From contig NZ_BSNG01000001.1 of NCBI RefSeq assembly GCF_030159855.1, positions 2,666,001 through 2,730,000 of the forward strand: a DNA stretch of 64,000 nucleotides, given 5' to 3'. The notes beneath the pieces were generated by a model. That model was not told where the DNA came from, did not search any database, and saw nothing but the letters and a program-made list of their open reading frames with translations. This document shows, in pieces, positions 50,619-59,435 of the stretch. This stretch comes from Devosia yakushimensis (GTDB taxonomy: Bacteria > Pseudomonadota > Alphaproteobacteria > Rhizobiales > Devosiaceae). Both the position numbers and the translations under genes were made by a program. The number at the start of each line of letters is the position of its first letter. Position 1 is the stretch's first letter.

Positions 50619-51419
50619 TCAGATTTCCTCGGAGAAGGCGGCAAGCGCGGTGTGAAGGTCGGCCAGGTAGCCGGGTTTGTCGATGGATTTGGGTGTGGCT
50701 TCGAGCAGCTTGGCGCCGGGAATGAGGGCGGCGAGGCGCTTTGCCATGGACCAGGGGTGGATGGCGTCGTGTTGGGTGCCGATGACCAGGGTTGGGATGG
50801 TGAGGGCCGCCAGATCGGGTTCGGTGATGCCGGGGCCGTCGGCGGCGATGGCTTGCAGCAAAGCGGCAGTGGTGGTGATGGGGGTACGCTGGAAGAAGCC
50901 CATGAGCGAGGCGAGATTGTCGGGCGCGGTTTTGGCGAGATGACCGTAGGTGGGGCTGGCGCGGAAGGCGGCGCGGGCGGCGTCTACAGGCATTTGAGCG
51001 AGCAGCGCACCGACCTCGGCATTGGGCTGCATATTGGGTGGGGCAGCGGCGGCGAGCCAGGCGGGGCGGACCAGAGCCAGGGCATGCACCAGATCGGGGC
51101 GGTAGACGGCGAGGCGTGTGGCGAGGGCGGCGCCCATGGAAATGCCGCCCAGAATGATGGGGCCGAGGCCGAGTTCGGTGATGAGGGCGGCGATGTCAGC
51201 GGCGAAAGTGGCGATGGAGAGGTTGTTTAGCAGGCCGGTTTCGGAGGCGCCGTGGGCGCGGCATTCGAGGGTGATGAGGCGGAGGCTGGCGGGGACGGCT
51301 TCGCGGGTCTGGTTGATGTCGCCGCAGAGGCCGTGTTGGAAGAGGATGGGCGTGCCGGAGCCGCCGCTGTCGTACCAGCCGAGGGAGACGCCGTCGCGGA
51401 CGAGAGTCTGGCGCCTCAT
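50619..51419 (-). CDS. Alpha/beta hydrolase
   Basis: A 266-residue protein with the alpha/beta hydrolase core: PILFQHGLCGD (oxyanion HG), nucleophile elbow GGISMGAAL (Ser about residue 98), and an acid/histidine region with PTLVIGTQHDAIHP. It lacks a signal peptide. Lactonases and esterases of this fold open sugar lactones made by Gfo/Idh or SDR dehydrogenases, and such an enzyme is encoded two genes upstream. It overlaps the preceding isomerase gene by 4 nt. The true substrate is not known. Confidence 0.88.
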   Translation of the reverse strand: MRRQTLVRDGVSLGWYDSGGSGTPILFQHGLCGDINQTREAVPASLRLITLECRAHGASETGLLNNLSIATFAADIAALITELGLGPIILGGISMGAALATRLAVYRPDLVHALALVRPAWLAAAAPPNMQPNAEVGALLAQMPVDAARAAFRASPTYGHLAKTAPDNLASLMGFFQRTPITTTAALLQAIAADGPGITEPDLAALTIPTLVIGTQHDAIHPWSMAKRLAALIPGAKLLEATPKSIDKPGYLADLHTALAAFSEEI

Positions 51420-52237
51420 GACAGGGCTTGTCGCAGGAAGGCGGCGACGGCGGGAGCCTCACGGGCCTCAAGGCCGTGGGTAATCAGGTCGCCGGAAAAG
51501 CCGATGGCGCGGAGGCGGGCAATATAGTGGCGGTAGTCGAGGACGCCGGTGCCGGCTGTGGTGAAGGCACCGTCGACAGTACGGTCTTTGGCGTGGCCCA
51601 TGACGATGCGGTCGGCCAGGAGATCGACGGCGTGGGCGACGATGTCGCGCTGTTCGGGCAGGGTTGCGTGTTCGAACAGGTTGGCCGGGTCGAGCACGAT
51701 GGCGAGGGAGGGGCTGGCGATGGCGTCGAGCACTTGGCGGGCGCGGACGGCTGAGTCCACGACATTGGCGAGTTCGGGCTCGATGCCGAGGCGGATATTG
51801 TGGCGCTCGGCAATGGTGGCGGCTTTGGCCACTTCGGTGAGGAGGTCGCGCCAGGCTTCGGGGGTGGCGTTATCGGGATGGCGGCGCCATTGGTCGTGGG
51901 GGTCTCGGGTGCCGGTACAGAGGGTGATGAGGCTGGTGCCCATGGCGGCGCTGGCGGCGGCGAGGGTTTCGAGGCGGGCTAGGCCGGTGGCGCGGATGGC
52001 GGGATCGGGATGGATCATATTGTAGGTGCCCGAGACGGCGGCTATGGCGAGGCCGGTTTGCCCGGCGGCGTGGTGGACGGCTTGGGCCTGCGCCGGAGTG
52101 ATGGCGTCGGGCATCGATGGGAGGCCTGAGCAGGCCATGTTGTATTGCACGGAGGCAAAGCCGGCGGCTTTGGCCTGGGCCAGAACCGTCATGGGATCGG
52201 CGCCGGGGAAGGTTTTGGCGAAGATGCCCAGGCGCAT
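51416..52237 (-). CDS. Sugar phosphate isomerase/epimerase-like TIM barrel
   Basis: A 273-residue xylose isomerase-like TIM-barrel protein (AP_endonuc_2 family) with MRLGIFAKTF, GIEPELANVVDSA (metal-binding Glu), LAIVLDPANLFE (Asp) and MGHAKDRT (His). It resembles inosose-dehydratase-type or ketose-epimerase-type members but lacks a specific signature of either. It overlaps the Gfo/Idh gene by 1 nt and the hydrolase gene by 4 nt, so it works in the same pathway, probably after the oxidation step. Confidence 0.87.
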   Translation of the reverse strand: MRLGIFAKTFPGADPMTVLAQAKAAGFASVQYNMACSGLPSMPDAITPAQAQAVHHAAGQTGLAIAAVSGTYNMIHPDPAIRATGLARLETLAAASAAMGTSLITLCTGTRDPHDQWRRHPDNATPEAWRDLLTEVAKAATIAERHNIRLGIEPELANVVDSAVRARQVLDAIASPSLAIVLDPANLFEHATLPEQRDIVAHAVDLLADRIVMGHAKDRTVDGAFTTAGTGVLDYRHYIARLRAIGFSGDLITHGLEAREAPAVAAFLRQALS

Positions 52238-53313
52238 CAGAGGGCTCCCGCGACGTCGGCGAGGCGGACGGGCTGGCCCGACTTGACCGAGTGGGCGATG
52301 GCCACCATGGCGCGGACCGAGGCGATGCCATCTTCGATATCGGCGCCGGTCTGGGGGGCCCCGGTCAGGATGGTATCGGCAAAGGCTTCGAGCTGGCGGC
52401 GGTAGAAATGGCCATCGGCGCCGAGCACGCGCGAGCTGGCGCCTTTGGCTTCGTCGAAAATGTCGACCTCGCTGGTTTTGTAATACCAGGGATTATAGGT
52501 CTTGCCGAGAATGGAGCCATTTTCGCCATAGATCTGGAAGCCCTCGTGCCAGTCCATGCGGACGGCGACGGTGAGATCGAGATGGCCCAGCGTGCCATTG
52601 GCGAATTCAACATCCATGAACCAGCAGCGCATGCCGGCGCGGTTGGCGAGGCGCGCCTGGACCGCGGTAATTTCGCCGGCGAAATAGCGGGCGGTATCGA
52701 CCAGATGGCTGCCATGGGCGAGCATGTAATAGCGGTCGAGATCGGCTTTGGGGTTTTCGGCCGGTTTGCGGGCGGCGGCGCTGGCGATGATCAGGGGCTG
52801 GACGGCGTCGGTCATGGGATAGCGGTGGGTGCTGTCGCAATACCAGGCCTTGAGGGCGACGAGCTGGCCCATGCCGGTGTCGATGAAGGATTTGGCGGCC
52901 TCCAGGCCCGCGTCGAACCGTTTCATGTGGCCGACCTGGAGGCGTTTGCCGGAGATGGCGACGGCGGCGCGCAGGCTTTCGGCCTCCTCGATGGAGGTGG
53001 CGAGGGGCTTTTCGCAGAGCACGTGCTTGCCGGCCTCAAGCGCGCGCAGGGCGGCGGGGACGTGGAAGGCGTCGGAGGTGGCGATGATCACGGCTTCAAG
53101 GTCGGGATCGGCCAGCATGGCATCGTAATCAGCAAAGCTTTTTTGCGGGGCGTGGGTGGCGGCCATGCGATTGCGCAGATCATCGGCCACGTCGCAGATG
53201 GCGTAGAGATCGGCGTTTGCGGCCTTGGTGCAGCTTTCGAAATGGGCGGCCTGGGCGATGGCGCCGCAGCCCAGCACGCCAACACGCAGCGTCCGCTCCT
53301 GCTTTTTGGGCAT
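52237..53313 (-). CDS. Gfo/Idh/MocA-family oxidoreductase
   Basis: A 358-residue NAD(P)-dependent sugar dehydrogenase. The N-terminal Rossmann fold shows VGVLGCGAIAQAAHF (about residues 11-25) and the diagnostic CEKPLATS (about residues 101-108). The C-terminal alpha/beta part has HGSHLVDTARYF. Family members oxidise a sugar or inositol hydroxyl. It is the first gene of a five-gene operon and lies divergent from the ROK regulator at 53465, with a 17-bp operator candidate between them. Confidence 0.92.
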   Translation of the reverse strand: MPKKQERTLRVGVLGCGAIAQAAHFESCTKAANADLYAICDVADDLRNRMAATHAPQKSFADYDAMLADPDLEAVIIATSDAFHVPAALRALEAGKHVLCEKPLATSIEEAESLRAAVAISGKRLQVGHMKRFDAGLEAAKSFIDTGMGQLVALKAWYCDSTHRYPMTDAVQPLIIASAAARKPAENPKADLDRYYMLAHGSHLVDTARYFAGEITAVQARLANRAGMRCWFMDVEFANGTLGHLDLTVAVRMDWHEGFQIYGENGSILGKTYNPWYYKTSEVDIFDEAKGASSRVLGADGHFYRRQLEAFADTILTGAPQTGADIEDGIASVRAMVAIAHSVKSGQPVRLADVAGAL

Positions 53314-53367
53314 TCAATTCGCTCCCGCCGCTGGTCGAATACGCCATTGCCGGGCGGTTCGATAATT

Positions 53368-53384
53368 TGTTAACTTAGCAAACA
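53368..53384. promoter_or_regulatory. 17-bp operator candidate (copy 1)
   Basis: TGTTAAC-TTA-GCAAACA lies between the divergent Gfo/Idh (start 53313) and ROK regulator (start 53465) genes. Read on the minus strand it is TGTTTGC-TAA-GTTAACA, which has the same half-sites and spacing as the copy at 59121-59137. Confidence 0.6.
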
Positions 53385-53464
53385 TAATAGCGGCGGAGTT
53401 GTGCTGTCAACATGGCGCCGCTAGAGCTTGATGAGTTTTTACGCCGTCACGGAAACCGGGAAAT

Positions 53465-54643
53465 ATGGCCAATCAGTCGCTGGTGCGGCACATTAATGAG
53501 CGGCGGCTGCTGGGGATTTTGCGGGTCAGCGGGCCGGTGTCGCGGGCGGAGCTGGCGCGGCGGCTATCGCTAACGCGGGCCTCGATCACCGGGATGATCG
53601 ATGACCTGCTGGCGCGCGGCATGGTCAGCGAGAGGGCGCGCGAGGACAGTCCCGAGCGGCGCGATGTGGGGCGGCCGGGGATCGATATCGCGCTGGAGCC
53701 CAAGGGGGCTTACTTCTTTGGCGTAGAGATCGGGGTGGGCGTGCTGCGTTTTGCTCTGCTCGACCTGGCGGCGGGCGTGGCCGAGACGGACGAAATGTCG
53801 TTTGACCGGGGGCTGGCGCCGGACCAGGTGGTGGGGCTGGTGGCGGACAAGCTGGCGAGCCTGACGCTCTATCGCGACTCTATCCGGGCGATGGGGGTGA
53901 CCGTGCCGGGGCTGGTGCGGCGGGATGGGCATGTGATCAATCTGCCGATTTTGGGGTGGAAGGATGTCAATCTGGGGGCGCTGATTGCGGCTGACATCGA
54001 TCTGCCCTGCCATGTCGAGAACAATGCCAATGCGGCCGCGTTCGGGCATATTTATTTGGACCCGCGGCCGCATCGGGGTGTGGTGGTTTACCTCAAGATC
54101 GGGACGGGTTGCGGCGGCGCGGTGATCATTGACGACAAGCTGCTGCGCGGGGGCAATGGGCTGGGGACGGAGTTTGGCCATTTGCGAATTGCGGCGGATG
54201 GGCCGCTGTGCAGTTGCGGGCAGCGCGGGTGCATGGAGACGTTTGTGAACCTGCGGGCGCTGCAACGCTATGCGACCAACAGGGATGTCGATGAGGCGGC
54301 GACCGATCCGCACTTGCCGGCGCAGGTGGCGGCGGGGCTGGCCGTGGGTGACCCGGATGCCGAGCGGGCGGTGACGACGCTGGCGGGGCATTTGACTGAG
54401 GGGCTGGTCGATATCACCAATATTTTCGACCCCGATGAGGTGGTGCTGGGCGGGGCCATGCTACCGGTGCTGGATGCGGTGGTGGAGCGGGTGGCGGGGC
54501 CACTGGGGCGGCGCATGGTGCCGGGGATGAGCCTGCCGCTGCTGACGGTGTCGCGGATTGGGGCGTTTGAATGTGCCATTGGGGCGGCGGCTCTGGCGCA
54601 TCATGAGGAGTTTGATCTGTCGAATTTGGATTTAAGGACTTAG
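53465..54643 (+). CDS. ROK-family transcriptional regulator
   Basis: A 392-residue protein with an N-terminal winged HTH (about residues 8-60: VSRAELARRLSLTRASITGMIDDLLARGMV) and a full ROK domain: YFFGVEIGVGVLRFALLDL, VENNANAAAFGH, GTGCGGAVIIDDKLLRG and the intact zinc site CSCGQRGCME (about residues 256-265). It is divergent from the Gfo/Idh operon and separated from it by a 17-bp palindrome. An almost identical palindrome precedes the Frc-type importer, so this regulator may control both operons and itself. Confidence 0.9.
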   Translation: MANQSLVRHINERRLLGILRVSGPVSRAELARRLSLTRASITGMIDDLLARGMVSERAREDSPERRDVGRPGIDIALEPKGAYFFGVEIGVGVLRFALLDLAAGVAETDEMSFDRGLAPDQVVGLVADKLASLTLYRDSIRAMGVTVPGLVRRDGHVINLPILGWKDVNLGALIAADIDLPCHVENNANAAAFGHIYLDPRPHRGVVVYLKIGTGCGGAVIIDDKLLRGGNGLGTEFGHLRIAADGPLCSCGQRGCMETFVNLRALQRYATNRDVDEAATDPHLPAQVAAGLAVGDPDAERAVTTLAGHLTEGLVDITNIFDPDEVVLGGAMLPVLDAVVERVAGPLGRRMVPGMSLPLLTVSRIGAFECAIGAAALAHHEEFDLSNLDLRT

Positions 54644-54778
54644 GGGGCGCAAGCACTGAGGCCGAGGCTCTTTTGTCTCCCTCCCCCTTGAGGGGAGGGA
54701 ATGAGGGAGGGGGTCGGCTAGTTTCGCGCATGAGCCCCAACGACCCCCACCCCGGCCCTCCCCTCAAGGGGGAGGGAG
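54644..54778. repeat. Composite inverted repeat after the ROK regulator gene
   Basis: Two 23-nt arms (54677-54699 and 54756-54778) are perfect reverse complements; each arm is itself a C/G-rich palindrome around TTGA or TCAA. An inner 8-bp pair (54709-54716 with 54741-54748) nests inside. The element could fold into a cruciform or an mRNA hairpin and may end the ROK transcript. Confidence 0.65.
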
Positions 54779-54820
54779 GCGATGGAACTGGGCTTTGTGG
54801 TGGCGAGGAGATCGCAACCC

Positions 54821-54939
54821 CTCACCCTGTAATTTCTTCTAGACGAAGAAATTACTGTCCCTCTCCCTCAAGGGGCGAGGGTTGGGCTTCGTGGGTGGGA
54901 GGCATTGCGCCCTGCCTTCAAATTTTTCCTGTAAAAATT
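54821..54939. repeat. Palindrome inserted in a C/G-rich repeat, plus A/T hairpin
   Basis: GTAATTTCTTC (54829-54839) and GAAGAAATTAC (54845-54855) form an 11-bp perfect stem lying inside a CCCTC...GAGGG-type repeat (about 54819-54880). Further on, AATTTTT (54921-54927) and AAAAATT (54933-54939) form a 7-bp inverted repeat in front of the LacI-type gene, which may be a regulator site. No gene is seen in 54644-55024. Confidence 0.55.
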
Positions 54940-55024
54940 GTGGTTTTCCGCGCGTCAAACAAGATTTGACATGGCGGGTTGCCGGTGGCAGCAAGGAGGG
55001 GACAAGGCAGAGGAACGATTGGCT

Positions 55025-56068
55025 ATGACGCGCAAGCGAATCCGGACGATGGAAGAGTTTGCCAAGGCGGTGGGGCTGTCGCGGCCGACGGTTTCCAAGT
55101 ATTTTCAGGACCCCAGTTCGGTGCGCGTCAAGGTGCGCGAGAAGATTGATGCGGGGCTGGCCGAGACCGGGTTCCGGCCCAATCTTTTTGCGGTCAATCT
55201 GAACCGGCGGCGGTCCAAGATTATCGGGCTGGTGTTTCCGAGCTCGCTTGATCCGTTTTACATGGGGCTGCGGCGGCGCATTGAGGCGGAGGCGACGGCG
55301 GCGGGGTATTTGCCGTTTGTGTTCAGCTCGGACGGGCGGGCGGAGCTGGAGGCCGAGGCGATCGAGACGCTGACCTCGCTCAATGTGGCGGGGGTAATCA
55401 TGGCGCCGGTGGGCGGGCATAGCGCGCATCACGACAAGGTGCGGGCGCTGGCGCGCAATATTCCCATCGTATTTATCGACGCACCATTTGACGCCGAGGA
55501 GGCGTTTGTCGGCACCAATAATGCGCAGAGCATGGCGCTGATTACCGATTATCTGACGCGCTCGGGCGATAGGCCGGGCTATTTCGATATGCCGGCGGTG
55601 AACAGCAATACAGTGGAGCGCCGGGCGGCCTATATCGCCACGATGGAGCGGCGGGGGCTGGAGCCCCTGCTGATCCCCGTGGAGCATTCCGAAAGCTGGG
55701 AATTTGAGCGCTATGCGTTCGAGCAGACCAATAAGGTGCTGGCAGCGGGCGGGTTTCCCAGCAAGACGGTGTTGTGCGGCAATGACCGGGTGGCATTTGG
55801 CGTGCTGGCGGCGGCAAACCAGGCGGGGCTCAAGGTCGGGATCGGGCCGGATAGCGATTTGCGGGTGGCGGGGCATGATGACCAGCCGCTGAGCGAATAT
55901 ATCTGGCCGCCGCTGACCACGGTGTCGCAGAACACCACGGAAATGGGGCGGCTGGCGATTACTCTGCTGTTGTCGAAGCTGGATAGTTCGCGGGTGTTTG
56001 ATGATCCGCGCATGCAGGGGCAGCATATTTTGTTGAATGCGGAATTGGTGTTGCGGGGGTCGGCTTAG
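55025..56068 (+). CDS. LacI-family transcriptional regulator
   Basis: A 347-residue repressor starting at the ATG at 55025, with GAGGAA upstream. The N-terminal LacI HTH is TMEEFAKAVGLSRPTVSKYFQDP (about residues 6-28) and the hinge helix is near FRPNLFAVNLNRR. The rest is a sugar-binding core: KIIGLVFPSSLDPFYMGL, GVIMAPVGG, FIDAPF and VAGHDDQPLSEYIWPPLTTV. It is convergent with the Frc-type importer operon, which it may regulate. A TTTCGCA-TG-TGCGAAA palindrome follows the stop at 56074-56089. Confidence 0.92.
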   Translation: MTRKRIRTMEEFAKAVGLSRPTVSKYFQDPSSVRVKVREKIDAGLAETGFRPNLFAVNLNRRRSKIIGLVFPSSLDPFYMGLRRRIEAEATAAGYLPFVFSSDGRAELEAEAIETLTSLNVAGVIMAPVGGHSAHHDKVRALARNIPIVFIDAPFDAEEAFVGTNNAQSMALITDYLTRSGDRPGYFDMPAVNSNTVERRAAYIATMERRGLEPLLIPVEHSESWEFERYAFEQTNKVLAAGGFPSKTVLCGNDRVAFGVLAAANQAGLKVGIGPDSDLRVAGHDDQPLSEYIWPPLTTVSQNTTEMGRLAITLLLSKLDSSRVFDDPRMQGQHILLNAELVLRGSA

Positions 56069-56093
56069 GCGGCTTTCGCATGTGCGAAAACAA

Positions 56094-56150
56094 CCCCTCA
56101 CCCGTCTCGGCTCAGCGGCCGATCCACCCTCTCCCACAAGGGGAGAAGGG
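56094..56150. repeat. Dispersed CCCTCACCC...GGGGAGAAGGG-type repeat
   Basis: This 57-nt unit between the convergent LacI-type and ATPase genes has the CCCTCTCCCACAAGGGGAGAAGGG layout (C/G arms around an ACAA loop) that recurs in intergenic spacers of many alphaproteobacteria. It could act as a bidirectional transcription stop or as an mRNA stabiliser. Confidence 0.55.
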
Positions 56151-56161
56151 AGCTATCGTAA

Positions 56162-56911
56162 CTAGCCGCCGACCATGAGTTTGACCACTTCGTCATGGGT
56201 GGTTTCCGAGATTCTGCGTTCGCCCGCCTGGACGCCACGCCGAAGCACGACGATGCGGTCGGACACCGCAAAAATGTCTTGCAGGTTGTGGGAGATGAAG
56301 ATCACGCCCCGGCCCTGGGCCTTGAGCTGGTGGATAAGGGAGATGACCTTGCGCTGTTCGGGCACGCCGAGGGCGGCGGTGGGTTCGTCCATGATGAGGA
56401 TCTGGGCGTCCCAATAGACGGCGCGGCCGATGGCGACGGCCTGGCGCTGGCCGCCGGAGAAGTTGCTGACCGGGGCTTCCATGCGGTTCACATGGAAATC
56501 GAGCAGGGCCATGGTGGATTTGGCGGCCTCGGCCATTTTCTTGCGGTCGAGCACGGGCAGGAAGCCGAAGGCTTTGCGCATGGGTTCGCGGCCCAGGAAG
56601 ATATTGGCGCCGATGGAGAGATTATCGGCCAAAGCCAGGTCCTGGTAGATGGTCTCGATGCCCTTGTCGCGCGCCTCTTGCGGGGTGGCGAAGCTGACGG
56701 GCTCGCCGCGCAGGCGGATTTCGCCCGAGGATGGCTTGTAGACGCCGGAGATGGCCTTGATCAGCGTGGTTTTACCCGCGCCATTGTCGCCGGCCAGGGC
56801 CACGACTTCGCCGGGACGGACTACCATGGAAAAGTCCTTGAGGGCCTGCACGGCGGCGAAGTTTTTCGAGAGGTTGCGAACGTCGAGCAGGGGTTCGGCT
56901 GCATTATTCAT
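56162..56911 (-). CDS. Single-domain sugar ABC importer ATPase (FrcA-like)
   Basis: A 249-residue protein with Walker A AGDNGAGKTT (about residues 39-48), Q-loop IYQDLALADNL, signature FSGGQRQAVAIGR, Walker B ILIMDEPTAALG and H-loop ISHNLQDI. Only one nucleotide-binding domain is present, as in FrcA of the fructose/mannose/ribose importer of Sinorhizobium. It is the last gene of the operon and overlaps the permease gene by 8 nt. It resembles the truncated ATPase at the left edge of the window. Confidence 0.93.
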   Translation of the reverse strand: MNNAAEPLLDVRNLSKNFAAVQALKDFSMVVRPGEVVALAGDNGAGKTTLIKAISGVYKPSSGEIRLRGEPVSFATPQEARDKGIETIYQDLALADNLSIGANIFLGREPMRKAFGFLPVLDRKKMAEAAKSTMALLDFHVNRMEAPVSNFSGGQRQAVAIGRAVYWDAQILIMDEPTAALGVPEQRKVISLIHQLKAQGRGVIFISHNLQDIFAVSDRIVVLRRGVQAGERRISETTHDEVVKLMVGG

Positions 56912-57968
56912 CGATGCGCCCTCCGGTGAAGCGGCGTTGCGCCTGGTCGATCAGGACCGAGATGATGATGACGACGCCGACGCTGATGAATTGCCAGAAC
57001 GGTTCGACATTGACGAAAACCAGACCGTATTGAATGACTGCGATGACCAGCGCGCCGGCCACGGTGCCAAAGATGGTGCCCGAGCCGCCGAACAGGCTGG
57101 CGCCACCAATGACCACGGCGGCCACGCAATCGAGCAGCAGGGGTTCGCCGGCCTGCGCAGCGCCGGCGCTGAAGCGGGCGGAATAGACCACGCCGGCTAG
57201 GCCCGCGCACATGGCGGACAGGATGTAGAGCCGCAGCAAGTGCCACTTGATGTCGATGCCGGCGCGACGGGCGGCCTGGGGATTGGCGCCGATGGCATAA
57301 TTGTGCTGGCCGAAACGGGTCTGGCTCAACACGTAATGCATGGCAATGACGAAGACGGCAGCGATGATGACGATATAGGGCACGTTAAAGAAGCGGCCAT
57401 TGCCGATCGCGGCGAAGAATTCGTTGCGCACGGGAACCGTCGTGCCGCCGGCCAGCAGGAAAGCGACGCCGCGCGCCACGCCGAACATGCCCAATGTGCC
57501 GATGAAAGGCGGCACGCGCAGGCGGGAAACCAGTAATCCATTGACGACGCCTGGAAGGCCCGCGACCAGAATGGCGACAAGACTGCCGAACAGAACGGCC
57601 AGCGGGAAGCCCATGCCGGGCGTGGCCCAATTGATGGCATGGGCGGCGACGACCGCGGCCAGCCCCATGATAAAGCCCAGCGACAGATCGATGCCGCCCG
57701 AGATGATGACGAAGGTCTGCCCGGTGGCGAGCAGGAGCGGGGCGACCGCGAAGATGGCGATGGACTGCACGTTGAACGGATTGAGGATGAAGGTGCCGCC
57801 AAAACCGATGCGGGCCCAAATTTCAAAGCCGACGATCAGCGCGGCGAGGAAGAGCCAGGCGCGCAGATTGGCGATGCGCTGCATCCAATTGAGCGCGCTT
57901 CCGGCATGATCGGCTTGCGGGGCTATATGGGTGGAAGCAGGCTGGGCCTGCGGAGCTGAAGCGGTCAT
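56904..57968 (-). CDS. Sugar ABC importer permease (FrcC/RbsC-like)
   Basis: A 354-residue inner-membrane protein with a soluble N-terminal tail of about 30 residues and about ten transmembrane segments. Family marks are LLATGQTFVIISGGIDLSLG (about residues 79-98), IGTLGMFGVARGVAF and CVAAVVIGGASLFGGSGT. It carries the sugar delivered by the binding protein encoded upstream. An 8-bp hairpin in the spacer between the two genes probably keeps binding-protein mRNA at a higher level than that of the permease. Confidence 0.93.
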   Translation of the reverse strand: MTASAPQAQPASTHIAPQADHAGSALNWMQRIANLRAWLFLAALIVGFEIWARIGFGGTFILNPFNVQSIAIFAVAPLLLATGQTFVIISGGIDLSLGFIMGLAAVVAAHAINWATPGMGFPLAVLFGSLVAILVAGLPGVVNGLLVSRLRVPPFIGTLGMFGVARGVAFLLAGGTTVPVRNEFFAAIGNGRFFNVPYIVIIAAVFVIAMHYVLSQTRFGQHNYAIGANPQAARRAGIDIKWHLLRLYILSAMCAGLAGVVYSARFSAGAAQAGEPLLLDCVAAVVIGGASLFGGSGTIFGTVAGALVIAVIQYGLVFVNVEPFWQFISVGVVIIISVLIDQAQRRFTGGRIDE

Positions 57969-58028
57969 GGTGTCACCTGATCCGGCGTCGACGCGGGGCG
58001 GAACCCTCGCGGACTGGGCGTAGAGGCA

Positions 58029-58060
58029 GGTGGCCCCGCGGCAAATGCCACAGGGCCACC
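58029..58060 (-). other. mRNA-stabilising hairpin between binding-protein and permease genes
   Basis: GGTGGCCC (58029-58036) and GGGCCACC (58053-58060) form a perfect 8-bp stem just after the binding-protein stop codon, the usual place for a retro-regulatory hairpin in such operons. Confidence 0.55.
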
Positions 58061-58070
58061 CAGGCGGCGC

Positions 58071-59063
58071 TTACTCGTTGTAGAGGTACTTGGCGATTTC
58101 AGGATCGGCGATATTGGCCTTGTCCATGATGGTAAAGCCGGTGCCGATCGAAACCGGGATCGACTGGCCCGTCAGGTGGGCAAAGGCCGAGACCACGCCG
58201 TAATAACCGATTTCGGCGGGGTGTTGGGCGATGGCCACGTCGACGAGACCAGAATTGATATTGTCAACGATGCTGACGGGAGCATCGAACGCCACAACCT
58301 TGATGGTGCCGCTCTGGCCGGCCTGCTGGACGCCATTGGCAGAGCCGAGGGCGGAGAACAGATTGGCCCCGAACACGCCCTTGAGATCGGCATTACGGGC
58401 GAAAACGGCCTGCAATTGGCTGGCCGCGTTATTGGCATCGTTCTTGTTGAACTGGGTTTCGAGCACTTCGATATTGGGGAAGTTCTCGCTCATTTCCAGC
58501 TTGAAGCCTTCTTCGCGCTGGTCCGTGGTGGAAATGCCCGGATTAACGTTGGAAACGAAGACCTTGCCCTCTCCGCCGATGGCATTGGCCAAGGCGCGGG
58601 CAGCGATGCGGCCGCCCAGAATATTGTCGGAAGCGATGTAGGAGAGCGGGAAATCCGCGTCGCCCGCCCCGGTCTGGTAGACACCCGAGCCGATGAACGT
58701 ATCGACGGTGATCACGGGGATACCGGCTTCGTTGGCCTTGCGCAGCGGTTCGACAAGCTGAGTGGTATCGGTGGGGGCGATCAGGATGGCATCCGGCGCA
58801 CGGGCAATGATGGCGTCGAGCACAGGCACCTGCACAACCGGATTGAACTCGGGCGCGCCCTGGAACACCAGTTCCACGCCGAGCGCATCAGCGGCGGCCT
58901 GGGCCCCCTTGCGCATGGTGATGTAGAAGCCGTCAGTGGTCAGGCCCGGGATCAAGGCAATCGTGAATTTCTTGTCCTGGGCAAAGGACGGGCTGGCGGC
59001 AAGGCCGATCGTGGTGGCCAGTGCGGCTGCAGCCACGGCCTTGAGAATAGAACGACGCTCCAT
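58071..59063 (-). CDS. Periplasmic sugar-binding protein (FrcB/RbsB-like)
   Basis: A 330-residue protein with GAGGGAGGAAAACC upstream and a signal peptide (ILKAVAAAALATTIGLAASPSFAQ). The mature part is a type I periplasmic binding protein with FTIALIPGLTTDGFYITM, ILIAPTDTTQLVEPLRKANEAGIPVITVDT, FGANLFSALGSANGVQQAG and VAFDAPVSIVDNI. It is the first gene of the importer operon. A 17-bp palindrome shared with the ROK/Gfo-Idh promoter lies 58-74 nt before its start, linking its control to the sugar operon at 49038-53313. Confidence 0.92.
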   Translation of the reverse strand: MERRSILKAVAAAALATTIGLAASPSFAQDKKFTIALIPGLTTDGFYITMRKGAQAAADALGVELVFQGAPEFNPVVQVPVLDAIIARAPDAILIAPTDTTQLVEPLRKANEAGIPVITVDTFIGSGVYQTGAGDADFPLSYIASDNILGGRIAARALANAIGGEGKVFVSNVNPGISTTDQREEGFKLEMSENFPNIEVLETQFNKNDANNAASQLQAVFARNADLKGVFGANLFSALGSANGVQQAGQSGTIKVVAFDAPVSIVDNINSGLVDVAIAQHPAEIGYYGVVSAFAHLTGQSIPVSIGTGFTIMDKANIADPEIAKYLYNE

Positions 59064-59120
59064 GGTTTTCCTCCCTCATTGAGCTGTTCGTTGACAGTCA
59101 TTCGACTGGCCAAACGGATT

Positions 59121-59137
59121 TGTTTGCCCAGTTAACA
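59121..59137. promoter_or_regulatory. 17-bp operator candidate (copy 2)
   Basis: TGTTTGC-CCA-GTTAACA lies upstream of the binding-protein gene (start 59063). It shares both 7-nt half-sites and the 3-nt spacing with the copy at 53368-53384. Confidence 0.6.
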
Positions 59138-59435
59138 TATCTCATCCCGACGTCCTGAAATCGTCAAGTGAAATTTTCTTCTGCAATTTACTTCACATAT
59201 TGCAGCCGTCAAGACCCGTCGCAATGCGACGCCGGTCATGCGGACTGGGCGATCGGTAAACCTCCGGCGGGGTGAGCCCGCGTTTCTCCTCGTGCGGTTC
59301 CGATTGTTGGGGATATCCGCTTGGGTAGAACTCCATGACGGGGCCGCGATGTCAACAGGTTTTGTGCGCGCAAATATCAATTTTTACGCGGAGAAAGATT
59401 TGGAGATGAGTGGCTGAGTGCCGCCACGTTCACGG

